This document shows positions 1-5,920 of a stretch of DNA of 13,724 bases, in pieces (position 1 is the first letter of the stretch; every line of letters starts with the position of its first letter). The notes beneath the pieces were generated by a model. The model was not told the DNA's origin. It ran no database searches and saw only the letters and a program-made list of their open reading frames with translations. This DNA is from an uncultured Ruminococcus sp. (GTDB taxonomy: Bacteria > Bacillota > Clostridia > Oscillospirales > Ruminococcaceae): NCBI GenBank assembly GCA_947589205.1, contig CANQCJ010000040.1:1-13724 (forward strand), given 5' to 3'. Made by a program: the position numbers and the translations under genes.

Positions 1-126
1 CGAGGCTACCACCACGTCGCCGATGTTTGCATATCTTCTGCGTGTTCCGCCCAATACTCTTATGCACATAAGCTCCTTTGCTCCGGAGTTATCTGCAACC
101 TTGAGATAAGACTGCATCTGAATCAC
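1..126 (-). CDS. rplN: 50S ribosomal protein L14 (uL14), N-terminal part, cut by window edge
   Basis: The first 42 codons of L14 are visible; the rest lies beyond the left edge. L14 is a large-subunit protein at the subunit interface that binds 23S rRNA. The translation starts IQMQSYLKVADNSGAKEL and continues to CIRVLGGTRRRYANIGDVVV, which is the conserved L14 N-terminus. The start is a GTG at 124-126 preceded by AGGAGG about 8 nt upstream; the methionine three codons later has no better ribosome binding site. It follows rpsQ by 55 nt in the normal cluster order, so it is the last visible gene of the S10 part and the entry to the spc part of the cluster. Confidence 0.95.
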   Translation of the reverse strand, partial: MIQMQSYLKVADNSGAKELMCIRVLGGTRRRYANIGDVVVAS

Positions 127-181
127 AGCGCGTTCCTCCTTTCGCTAAATCAATATCGGATTTTTTCAAAAAAGGCTTGTA

Positions 182-439
182 TTACTTAGCCTGCTCGAGA
201 ACCCTCACCAATCTCCATCTCTTATCCTTGGAAAGAGGTCTGGTCTCCATGATCTCGACCTTATCGCCCATCTTGCACACATTTTCAGCATCGTGAGCTT
301 TAAGCTTTATGGTCCTTTTTATGATCTTCTTATAGAGCGGATGCGCTACATTATCCTCGATAGCTACTACGATAGTCTTGTCCATCTTGTCGGAAACGAC
401 AGTGCCCACTCTGGTTTTTCTAAGATTTCTTTCGCTCAT
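182..439 (-). CDS. rpsQ: 30S ribosomal protein S17 (uS17)
   Basis: An 85-residue S17, a small OB-fold protein that binds the 5' domain of 16S rRNA early in 30S assembly. The family signature is clear: GTVVSDKMDKTIVV at residues 12-25, HPLYKKIIKRTIKLKAHD at 33-50 and the C-terminal GDKVEIMETRPLSKDKRW at 58-75. Length is typical for the bacterial protein. The ATG at 437-439 is preceded by GGGAGGA at short spacing. It lies 14 nt downstream of rpmC and is presumably cotranscribed and translated with it. Confidence 0.97.
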   Translation of the reverse strand: MSERNLRKTRVGTVVSDKMDKTIVVAIEDNVAHPLYKKIIKRTIKLKAHDAENVCKMGDKVEIMETRPLSKDKRWRLVRVLEQAK

Positions 440-453
440 TGCAGGTCCTCCCT

Positions 454-645
454 TCAGGCGTTTTCATTGCTGCGAAGAACGGTCTTGACTCTCGCGATAT
501 CCTTCTTGACAGCTTTCATTCTCATAGGATTTTCAAGCTGGTTTACAGCGTGCTGAAAACGAAGGTTAAAAAGCTCCTGCTTCAGCTCCGCGAGCTTCTG
601 TTCAAGCTCGGCTGCCGACATATCTCTCAATTCACTTGCTTTCAT
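454..645 (-). CDS. rpmC: 50S ribosomal protein L29 (uL29)
   Basis: A 63-residue L29, the small two-helix protein near the peptide exit tunnel, where it helps form the docking area for nascent-chain factors. Residues 1-30 match the family pattern (KASELRDMSAAELEQKL, then LKQELFNLRFQ), and the second helix contains the usual NPMRMKAVKKDIARVKTVL. Its ATG overlaps the rplP stop by one base (TAATG), and only a poor Shine-Dalgarno-like GGATGG is seen upstream, so translation is probably coupled to rplP. Confidence 0.96.
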   Translation of the reverse strand: MKASELRDMSAAELEQKLAELKQELFNLRFQHAVNQLENPMRMKAVKKDIARVKTVLRSNENA

Positions 646-1067
646 TACTGTTCACCATCCGTTTCTTTCTTAACGAATTTGCACTTGATAGGAAGCTTGT
701 GCATAGCAAGACGCATAGCTTCGCGGGCGACCTCTTCGCTTACGCCTGCGATCTCAAACATAACGCGGCCGGGCTTTACTACCGCTACCCAGTATTCCGG
801 CGAGCCTTTACCTGAACCCATTCGCGTTTCCGCGGGCTTCTCGGTAACGGGCTTGTCGGGGAATATCTTTATCCATACCTGTCCGCCTCTCTTGATGTAT
901 CTTGTCATCGCGATACGGGCGGCCTCTATCTGGTTAGAGGTTATCCATGCCGGCTCTAACGCCTGGAGACCGAAATCTCCGTTTGTTACCTTATTTCCTC
1001 TGGTCGCCTTTCCTTTAAGGCGTCCTCTCTGCACTCTTCTGTACTTTACTCTCTTAGGAAGCAGCAT
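645..1067 (-). CDS. rplP: 50S ribosomal protein L16 (uL16)
   Basis: A 140-residue L16, a late-assembling 50S protein beside the A site and tRNA elbow. Visible family marks are the N-terminal MLLPKRVKYRRVQRGRLKG, the loop ETRMGSGKGSPEYWVAVVKPG at about residues 80-100 (the basic loop that reaches toward the peptidyl transferase centre) and EEVAREAMRLAMHKLPIKC near the C-terminus. Length is normal. It overlaps rpsC by one base (TGATG) and rpmC by one base, giving a chain of translationally coupled genes; a G-rich GGGGG about 9 nt upstream may serve as the ribosome binding site. Confidence 0.97.
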   Translation of the reverse strand: MLLPKRVKYRRVQRGRLKGKATRGNKVTNGDFGLQALEPAWITSNQIEAARIAMTRYIKRGGQVWIKIFPDKPVTEKPAETRMGSGKGSPEYWVAVVKPGRVMFEIAGVSEEVAREAMRLAMHKLPIKCKFVKKETDGEQ

Positions 1068-1858
1068 CAGTTGTTACCCCCTTCTGTTTTATTGGGACGG
1101 GGTCTCCTCTGACCGCCGCGTCTGTCGTCGTTTCTTCTTCTGGGCTTTCTCTCGGTCTTTCTGTCAGAAGCCGCTACTTCGCCCTTGAGGACCTCTCCTC
1201 TGTAGATCCATACCTTTACGCCTATTTTTCCGTAGGTCGTGCTCGCCTCGGCAAAGCCGTAGTCGATATCGGCACGTATAGTCTGCAGCGGGATCGTTCC
1301 CTCGTGATAGCTTTCCGCACGCGCTATTTCCGCGCCCGCAAGTCTGCCGCTTACTCTGGTCTTTATTCCCTTTGCGCCTAACTTCATCGCTCTGCCGATA
1401 GACTGCTTCATCGCTCTTCTGAAGGATACTCTGTCCTCAAGATCGTGAGCTATCTTTTCTGCAACGAGCTGTGCGTTGATGTCGGGCGACTTGACCTCGA
1501 TTATATTTATTGAAACCTTCTTGCCGGTCATCTTCTCGATGTCGGCTCTGAGCTTCTCTATCTCCGCGCCGCCTTTTCCGATAACGAGACCGGGCTTGGC
1601 GCAGTGAACGTGGATCCTTACCTTCTGTCCGCCCTCGCTGTCAGCGAAACGTTCGATCTCTATCTTCGGTACGCCGGCGTAAACGGATCTGCTGTTGAGA
1701 TTCTTTGATCTGGTGTTGAGCTTCTTTAAAATAAATTTGCGGATGCTGTGATCCTCTACAAGCGTATCTCCGAAGTCGCTCTTGCCGGCAAACCAACGGG
1801 AATCCCAATCCTTTATCACACCGACTCTGAGTCCGTGCGGATTAACCTTCTGGCCCAT
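1067..1858 (-). CDS. rpsC: 30S ribosomal protein S3 (uS3) with a long basic C-terminal tail
   Basis: A 263-residue S3, part of the mRNA entry site and helicase activity of the 30S head. The N-terminus MGQKVNPHGLRVGVIKDWDS is diagnostic. A type II KH domain follows, with the GxxG loop GKGG at residues 94-97 (context GLVIGKGGAEI). The conserved C-terminal domain runs to about residue 228 (GKIGVKVWIYRGEVL at 210-224). After it comes a low-complexity tail of about 35 residues rich in Arg and Lys and ending in Gly/Asn, so the protein is longer than the roughly 215-235 residues common in the family. The ATG has AGGAGG about 7 nt upstream; the gene follows rplV by 21 nt. Confidence 0.97.
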   Translation of the reverse strand: MGQKVNPHGLRVGVIKDWDSRWFAGKSDFGDTLVEDHSIRKFILKKLNTRSKNLNSRSVYAGVPKIEIERFADSEGGQKVRIHVHCAKPGLVIGKGGAEIEKLRADIEKMTGKKVSINIIEVKSPDINAQLVAEKIAHDLEDRVSFRRAMKQSIGRAMKLGAKGIKTRVSGRLAGAEIARAESYHEGTIPLQTIRADIDYGFAEASTTYGKIGVKVWIYRGEVLKGEVAASDRKTERKPRRRNDDRRGGQRRPRPNKTEGGNN

Positions 1859-1879
1859 AATTTACCTCCTCTATTACGC

Positions 1880-2215
1880 TTATTCTTTTTCCTTGAGCAC
1901 CACGGTGATATGCGATGTTCTCTTAAGGATTCGATAGGCTCTGCCCTGTGCTCTCGGCATGATGCGCTTCATTATCGGTCCGGGGCAAACGTAGCATTCG
2001 GCAACATAGAGATTTCTTACATCCATGTCGTGATTGTTTTCTGCGTTTGCGGCGGCGGACTTTAAGAGCTTTGCAAGATATTCACTGGCAGCCTTGGGTG
2101 TATTGTTTACTGTCGCGAGCGCGACCTCGTAATCCTTTCCTCTGATAAGATCCAGCACTATCTGGACCTTTCTCGGAGCTATCCTGGCGCTTCTTAAAAT
2201 TGCCTTTGCTTCCAT
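1880..2215 (-). CDS. rplV: 50S ribosomal protein L22 (uL22)
   Basis: A 111-residue L22, which binds 23S rRNA and sends a long beta-hairpin into the peptide exit tunnel. The start resembles other L22 proteins (AILRSARIAPRKVQIVLDLI at residues 5-24), and the hairpin is seen at about 76-96 (VCPGPIMKRIMPRAQGRA), the segment where macrolide-resistance changes occur in other bacteria; nothing abnormal is visible in it. The ATG at 2213-2215 has AAAGGAGG about 9 nt upstream. It lies between rpsS and rpsC in the normal order. Confidence 0.97.
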   Translation of the reverse strand: MEAKAILRSARIAPRKVQIVLDLIRGKDYEVALATVNNTPKAASEYLAKLLKSAAANAENNHDMDVRNLYVAECYVCPGPIMKRIMPRAQGRAYRILKRTSHITVVLKEKE

Positions 2216-2240
2216 GCTGAATTTCCTCCTTTATGCGCCG

Positions 2241-2525
2241 TTATTTCTTTCCGTTATTGGATGTCTTTGAACCGGCGTGACCCTTGTAGGTTCTTGTCGG
2301 AGCAAATTCTCCGAGCTTATGTCCCACCATATCCTCTGTGACATAAACCGGAACGTGCTTGCGTCCGTCGTGAACTGCGAATGTATGACCTACGAAATCA
2401 GGAAAGATCGTCGAAGCTCTGCTCCATGTCTTTACTACCTTTTTCTCTCCTGCCTCATTCATTGCATTGACCTTTTTCATAAGAGACTCTTCAACGTAAG
2501 GTCCTTTTTTTACACTTCTTCCCAT
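2241..2525 (-). CDS. rpsS: 30S ribosomal protein S19 (uS19)
   Basis: A 94-residue S19, which with S13 forms part of the 30S head and contacts the A-site region. The family pattern is plain: MGRSVKKGPYVEESLMKKV at the N-terminus, WSRASTIFPDFVGHTFAVHD in the middle and VGHKLGEFAPTRTYKGHAG near the C-terminus. The start has AGGAGG about 11 nt upstream, slightly long spacing, but this ATG gives the expected N-terminus. It follows rplB by 24 nt and precedes rplV by 25 nt. Confidence 0.97.
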   Translation of the reverse strand: MGRSVKKGPYVEESLMKKVNAMNEAGEKKVVKTWSRASTIFPDFVGHTFAVHDGRKHVPVYVTEDMVGHKLGEFAPTRTYKGHAGSKTSNNGKK

Positions 2526-2549
2526 GTTATCATCTGCCTCCTTTCAGCA

Positions 2550-3383
2550 TTACTTGCCGTTTCTGCGCTTAACGATATACTTATCGGAACGATGATGCTT
2601 TGCACGGGTCTTATATCCCAGTGTAGGCTTGCCCCAAGGGGTAACAGGTCCGGGACGTCCGACAGGAGATTTGCCCTCGCCGCCTCCGTGAGGGTGATCG
2701 CACGGGTTCATGACAGAACCTCTTACGGTAGGTCTCCAGCCCATATGACGCTTTCTTCCGGCTTTACCGATATTTACGTTCTCATGGTCGATGTTTCCTA
2801 CCTGTCCGATCGTCGCCATGCAGTTTATGGGAAGTCGTCTCATCTCACCCGAGGGAAGTCTTACGAGCGCGTATGCGCCCTCCTTACCCATGAGCTGCGC
2901 CATGTTTCCGGCGCTGCGGACGAGCTGCGCGCCCTTTCCGGGATAAAGCTCGAGGTTATGGATAAAGGTTCCGACCGGGATATTTGCAAGCGCGAGCGCG
3001 TTGCCGGGCTTGATGTCGGCGGTCTCGCCGGATCTTATCGTATCGCCCGCCTTTAATCCGTTAGGTGCGATGATATATCTTTTTTCTCCGTCCTCATACT
3101 CGACGAGCGCTATGAACGCCGAGCGGTTGGGATCGTATTCGATAGTGAGTACGGTCGCGTTCATATCCGGCTTGTTTCTTTTAAAGTCGATAACGCGGTA
3201 CTTTCTTCTCACTCCGCCGCCTCTGTGGCGAACGGTTATCCTGCCGTAGCTGTTTCTTCCGCTGTGCTTATCCATCGGTTCGAGAAGAGCCTTGCAGGGA
3301 GCCGCCTTGCTGAGCCCCGAATAATCCGTAACGGTCATTCCGCGGCGTCCGGGAGTAGTAGGCTTATAGCTCTTTATTGCCAT
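2550..3383 (-). CDS. rplB: 50S ribosomal protein L2 (uL2)
   Basis: A 277-residue L2, one of the largest and most conserved 50S proteins, needed for subunit association and close to the peptidyl transferase centre. The N-terminal OB-like domain (residues 60-120, from KYRVIDFKRNKPDMNATV) and the SH3-like domain are recognisable, and the signature NPCDHPHGGGEGKSPVGRPG occurs at 226-245; His230 is the counterpart of the conserved functional histidine of E. coli L2. The start has AAGGAG about 9 nt upstream. The gene is separated from rplW by an unusually long 81-nt spacer with palindromes, described separately. Confidence 0.98.
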   Translation of the reverse strand: MAIKSYKPTTPGRRGMTVTDYSGLSKAAPCKALLEPMDKHSGRNSYGRITVRHRGGGVRRKYRVIDFKRNKPDMNATVLTIEYDPNRSAFIALVEYEDGEKRYIIAPNGLKAGDTIRSGETADIKPGNALALANIPVGTFIHNLELYPGKGAQLVRSAGNMAQLMGKEGAYALVRLPSGEMRRLPINCMATIGQVGNIDHENVNIGKAGRKRHMGWRPTVRGSVMNPCDHPHGGGEGKSPVGRPGPVTPWGKPTLGYKTRAKHHRSDKYIVKRRNGK

Positions 3384-3464
3384 TTTATTTCACTCCTTAT
3401 TGTTTTAAGGTTTTGCAGGCGTTTAAACGCCTATACTTTTCTTAAAGGCCTTTTGTCAAGCCTG
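3384..3464 (-). promoter_or_regulatory. rplW-rplB intercistronic spacer with palindromes
   Basis: This 81-nt spacer is long for the cluster. It contains a perfect 16-base palindrome, AGGCGTTTAAACGCCT, at 3417-3432 and a 10-base palindrome, AAAGGCCTTT, at 3444-3453. On the minus-strand transcript the first folds as a 5-bp GC-rich stem with a small loop. A CAGGC just after the rplW stop could instead pair with the GCCTG that ends the large palindrome, so alternative folds are possible. No U run follows, so this is not an intrinsic terminator. The rplB ribosome binding site lies downstream of the stems. A role in mRNA processing or in setting L2 translation is inference only. Confidence 0.45.
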
Positions 3465-3758
3465 TCAGAACATTCCGTCGAAGAATTCTATAGTCTTTCC
3501 TTCCGCGATGGTAACGATCGCCTTTTTCCTGTCGGGGCGATATCCGACGAATCTGCCCATTCTCTTCTGCTTGCCCTTGACGCTTATGGTATTTACCTTT
3601 ACTACCTTTACGTCGAAAAGGCTCTCGACCGCCTTGGCGATCTCTACCTTTGTGGAATCCTTCGCTACCTCAAAGGTGTATTTTCTGTCCTCGAGCCTTC
3701 CTATGGAATCCTCGGTGATAACGGGCTTTAATATGATATCGGAAGCTATCTTTTCCAT
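3465..3758 (-). CDS. rplW: 50S ribosomal protein L23 (uL23)
   Basis: A 97-residue L23, located at the peptide exit tunnel, where trigger factor and signal recognition particle dock. Family features are the N-terminal SDIILKPVITEDSIG with the KPVITE core, YTFEVAKDSTKVEIAKAVES in the middle, VKVVKVNTISVKGKQKRMGR at about residues 50-69 and a C-terminal KAIVTIAEG strand. The ATG overlaps the rplD stop by one base (TAATG) and has a strong GAGGAGG about 10 nt upstream, inside the end of rplD. Confidence 0.97.
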   Translation of the reverse strand: MEKIASDIILKPVITEDSIGRLEDRKYTFEVAKDSTKVEIAKAVESLFDVKVVKVNTISVKGKQKRMGRFVGYRPDRKKAIVTIAEGKTIEFFDGMF

Positions 3759-4381
3759 TATGCGTAAACCTCCTCGATACCGGCTACCGCGCTCTTAGCA
3801 ACGATAAATTTATCGCAGTTAAGTATATCGTAAACGCAGAGTGTGTTTACTGTCGCGGTCTTTACTCCGGGAATATTGGCTGCGCTCTTTACAAGCTTCT
3901 TGTCTGCCGAATCGGTAACTATAAGAGCCTTCTTGTCCGCGCCGAGCGCCTTTAACATCTCAACAACGGTCTTGGTCTTGAACTCGTCGAGCTTTATCTC
4001 GTCTACAACGATCATATCGCTGTCGAGCACCTTTGAAGAAAACGCCGACTTCATGGCGAGCCTTTTCTCCTTCTTGTTGAGCGAATAGCTGTAATCTCTC
4101 GGCTTAGGTCCCAAGGCTACTCCGCCGTGTACCCACTGAGGCGCTCTGGTAGAGCCCTGACGGGCATGACCTGTTCCCTTTTGCCTCCAGGGCTTCCTTC
4201 CGCCGCCGCTTACCTCTGTTCTTGTGAGCGTGCTCTGCGTGCCCTGTCTCTGGTTCGCAAGATAATTTACTACCATAGCGTGCATTACCGTTTTATTAGG
4301 CTTTATACCGAAAACAGCGTCGTTAAGCTCAAGGTCAGATACTTTATTGCCCTTCATATCAAAAACTGAAATCTGTGACAT
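3758..4381 (-). CDS. rplD: 50S ribosomal protein L4 (uL4)
   Basis: A 207-residue L4. It binds domain I of 23S rRNA and sends an extended loop into the exit tunnel; that loop is visible at about residues 44-95 with GGGRKPWRQKGTGHARQGST, the region of macrolide-resistance changes elsewhere, here with the normal pattern. The C-terminal globular part includes KALIVTDSADKKLVKSAANI. In gamma-proteobacteria L4 also represses its own operon by binding the S10 leader; whether it acts on the leader here cannot be told from sequence. The start has AAGGAGG about 8 nt upstream; the gene follows rplC by 18 nt. Confidence 0.97.
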   Translation of the reverse strand: MSQISVFDMKGNKVSDLELNDAVFGIKPNKTVMHAMVVNYLANQRQGTQSTLTRTEVSGGGRKPWRQKGTGHARQGSTRAPQWVHGGVALGPKPRDYSYSLNKKEKRLAMKSAFSSKVLDSDMIVVDEIKLDEFKTKTVVEMLKALGADKKALIVTDSADKKLVKSAANIPGVKTATVNTLCVYDILNCDKFIVAKSAVAGIEEVYA

Positions 4382-4399
4382 TTATAATTCCTCCTTCCG

Positions 4400-5035
4400 T
4401 TAAGCCTTCTTAACGCAATCGACTATCGTCACCGTACCGTTCTTGGGTCCGGGCACTGCGCCCTTGATCGCGATAAGATTGTTTTCGGCGTCAACTTTAA
4501 CTATCTCAAGATTCTGTACTGTGACCTTCTCCGCGCCCATGTGACCCGGCATTCCCTTGCCCTTGTAAATTCTCGAGGGCGAGGAGCACGCGCCCATTGA
4601 GCCTGCGTGTCTGTGTACGGGGCCCGTACCGTGGGACTCTTTAAGTCTTGCGTTGTTGTGACGCTTTATCGTACCGGTATAGCCCTTACCCTTGCTCGTA
4701 CCGCTTACGTCAACGATGTCGCCGACCTGGAAAATGTCAGCCTTAACGATGTCCTTTACGTTGTAGCCGCTGCAATCGTCGAATCTGAACTCTTTAAGAG
4801 TCCTCTTGAGAGCTACGTCCGCCTTCTTGAAATGTCCGGCAAGAGGCTTGTTCACGTTCTTAGCTCTGATGTCGCCGAAGCCTAACTGCACCGCTTCATA
4901 TCCGTCGTTCTCAGCCGTTTTCTTCTGAACGACAACGCACGGACCTGCTTCAACGACCGTTACGGGAATGACCCTTCCCGCTTCGTCGAAGATCTGCGTC
5001 ATACCGATCTTCTTTGCAATAATACCTTTTTGCAT
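4400..5035 (-). CDS. rplC: 50S ribosomal protein L3 (uL3)
   Basis: A 211-residue L3, an early-assembling 50S protein with a long loop toward the peptidyl transferase centre. Marks are MQKGIIAKKIGMTQIFDEAG at the N-terminus, VSGTSKGKGYTGTIKRHN at about 110-127 and the loop GTGPVHRHAGSMGACSSPSR at 136-155, then YKGKGMPGHMG. The loop reads GACSSPSRI where E. coli has the glutamine methylated by PrmB, so that modification site appears absent, as I would expect outside proteobacteria. The ATG has AGGAGG about 8 nt upstream. A 99-nt structured spacer separates it from rpsJ. Confidence 0.97.
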   Translation of the reverse strand: MQKGIIAKKIGMTQIFDEAGRVIPVTVVEAGPCVVVQKKTAENDGYEAVQLGFGDIRAKNVNKPLAGHFKKADVALKRTLKEFRFDDCSGYNVKDIVKADIFQVGDIVDVSGTSKGKGYTGTIKRHNNARLKESHGTGPVHRHAGSMGACSSPSRIYKGKGMPGHMGAEKVTVQNLEIVKVDAENNLIAIKGAVPGPKNGTVTIVDCVKKA

Positions 5036-5134
5036 TTTTCTTTCCTCCTAATCAGGTTATAGGTTGAGATCATCCCAACATGACCCGCGTAAAAGCTGTT
5101 CGTTGTGAGATCGCACGCGATCTCAGTTGGAGGA
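5036..5134 (-). promoter_or_regulatory. rpsJ-rplC intercistronic spacer with two competing hairpins
   Basis: Two strong stem-loops can be read on the minus-strand transcript. The first (5106-5125), just after the rpsJ stop, pairs TGAGATCG with CGATCTCA around a four-base loop. The second (5063-5079), GTTGGGATGATCTCAAC, makes a 7-bp stem (one G-U) with a three-base loop. The 5' arm of the first hairpin, TGAGATC at 5119-5125, is also perfectly complementary to GATCTCA at 5065-5071 in the second, so a long-range pairing could replace both. No U run follows either, so they are not terminators. The rplC ribosome binding site lies about 15 nt further on. Function is unknown; regulation of L3 translation or mRNA cleavage are inferences. 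Confidence 0.5.
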
Positions 5135-5449
5135 TCACTTGATCTCCATTACGATGCTTACGCCGGCAGGAAGCTCAAGATTTTCAAGGGTCGATGTAGT
5201 TTCCTTTGTGGGTCTTAAAACGTCGATAAGTCTTTTGTGAGTTCTCATCTCAAACTGCTCGCGGCTGTCCTTATACTTATGGACGGCGCGGAGAATGGTA
5301 ACTATCTCCTTATCGGTGGGGAGGGGTATAGGTCCGCTGACCTTAGCTCCCGAACGCTTTACTACCTCGACGATCTTAGCCGCAGCAGCGTCTACCGTCG
5401 CGTGCTCATAGCCCTTGATCTTGATCCTTATCTTCTCATTGACTGCCAT
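5135..5449 (-). CDS. rpsJ: 30S ribosomal protein S10 (uS10, NusE)
   Basis: A 104-residue S10, a 30S head protein that also works as NusE in transcription antitermination and in coupling to NusG. The family pattern is complete: KIRIKIKGYEHATVDAAAAK at residues 6-25, SGPIPLPTDKEIVTILRA at 38-55, SREQFEMRTHKRLIDVLRPT at 62-81 and the C-terminal LPAGVSIVMEIK. The ATG at 5447-5449 has AAGGAGG about 10 nt upstream. It is the first gene of the cluster, behind its own promoter and a long leader. Confidence 0.98.
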   Translation of the reverse strand: MAVNEKIRIKIKGYEHATVDAAAAKIVEVVKRSGAKVSGPIPLPTDKEIVTILRAVHKYKDSREQFEMRTHKRLIDVLRPTKETTSTLENLELPAGVSIVMEIK

Positions 5450-5549
5450 TTTTAAATCGCCTCCTTGTGCGTTTTTATAAAGTATGGGGGACGAAATACT
5501 GTTTTATGCGCCGTTTCCAACCTACCCGTGTGTTCCGCGTTTTTGCCAT

Positions 5550-5583
5550 AAAAAATCCCGAAAACTCGGCAGACTTTTCGGAC
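5550..5583 (-). terminator. Terminator-like hairpin inside the S10 leader (putative attenuator)
   Basis: On the minus-strand transcript CCGAAAA (5581-5575) pairs with TTTTCGG (5564-5558) around a 10-base loop, followed after two bases by six U residues (5555-5550). It lies about 220 nt after the predicted promoter and 100 nt before rpsJ, so if active it would stop S10 operon transcription early. The stem is only 7 bp and four pairs are A-U, so it may be a weak or conditional terminator. No clear antiterminator pairing was found by eye. Confidence 0.45.
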
Positions 5584-5710
5584 AAAAACAGCGCTAAAGC
5601 CATGATACCCAAAAGCGGCATAAGACACAAAGCCGCCTTTCGCAAGAAAGCATCAAAAGCACACACAGCGCATATTTTACAGCCGCCCGGTTTAAAATCG
5701 GACATACTCG

Positions 5711-5747
5711 GCGGAAATTACCCGGCGCACCGCCGGCAACCTCCCGC
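5711..5747 (-). other. Symmetric two-part stem-loop in the S10 leader
   Basis: On the transcript, GCGGGAG pairs with TTTCCGC (7 bp with two G-U pairs); then comes a 4 x 4 internal loop (GTTG opposite GTAA), an inner 6-bp stem CCGGCG/CGCCGG and a three-base loop GTG. The segment lengths 7-4-6-3-6-4-7 are exactly symmetric. A symmetric purine/uridine internal loop between GC stems is a plausible protein-binding site, but no binding partner can be named from sequence. Confidence 0.5.
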
Positions 5748-5808
5748 TTCATCGCATATCTTTTACGGCGCGCAAAAGCCGCGCGCCAATTGCAGTCACG
5801 CAAGAAAT

Positions 5809-5837
5809 ATTATACACCATTTTCCTGCGTTTTACAA
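5809..5837 (-). promoter_or_regulatory. Sigma-A promoter of the S10 operon
   Basis: Read on the minus strand: -35 TTGTAA (5837-5832), 17-bp spacer, -10 TATAAT (5814-5809), a perfect -10 box at ideal spacing. The predicted start is near 5802. It sits about 85 bp after the cls stop. No strong terminator is visible between cls and this promoter (only a weak AGCC/GGCT stem near 5838-5851 without a U run), so some readthrough from the murC-lexA-cls operon is possible. Confidence 0.7.
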
Positions 5838-5920
5838 GAGCCGAGCGGCTGATTTAACATATTATTTACAATTTAAGCGGTAGATTTTTTTTCGCATATT
5901 TTAAGATTTTTTGTGCATTT

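Larger units (their letters stand above)
5450..5802 (-). ncRNA. Candidate structured 5' leader of the S10 operon
   Basis: About 350 nt lie between the predicted transcription start (near 5802) and rpsJ with no convincing gene. In transcript order: a 7-bp all-GC hairpin (5787-5767, GGCGCGC with GCGCGCC); a symmetric two-part stem-loop (5747-5711); a 9-bp stem with one G-U (5640-5611, AAAGGCGGC with GCCGCTTTT); and a terminator-like hairpin with a U run (5583-5550). A last stretch of about 100 nt leads to the ribosome binding site. Two small reading frames cross it (76 codons at 5475-5705 and 52 codons at 5594-5752), neither with a good ribosome binding site. I do not recognise a catalogued RNA family. 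The order promoter, stems, terminator, gene suggests attenuation; the ligand or protein that controls it is unknown. Confidence 0.5.

Noticed and set aside
439..1188. A 249-codon plus-strand frame opposite rpmC, rplP and part of rpsC
   Set aside because: Antisense to three certain ribosomal genes, no ribosome binding site or family resemblance; a shadow frame. The same holds for the plus-strand frames at 2277-3056, 3225-3731 and 10499-11245.
5475..5705. A 76-codon minus-strand frame in the S10 leader with CKICAVC and a hydrophobic stretch
   Set aside because: No Shine-Dalgarno sequence before its ATG; it crosses the stem at 5611-5640 and the terminator-like hairpin, and a second frame (5594-5752) looks equally hydrophobic. 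More likely chance translation of structured RNA, though a leader peptide is not excluded.
5838..5851. Terminator for cls
   Set aside because: AGCC/GGCT forms only a 4-5 bp stem and is not followed by a U run on the minus strand; it also abuts the S10 -35 box.
5467..5883. A 138-codon plus-strand frame across the S10 leader and promoter
   Set aside because: Runs antisense to the predicted promoter and hairpins, no ribosome binding site, low-complexity Lys/Ala/His content and no family resemblance.
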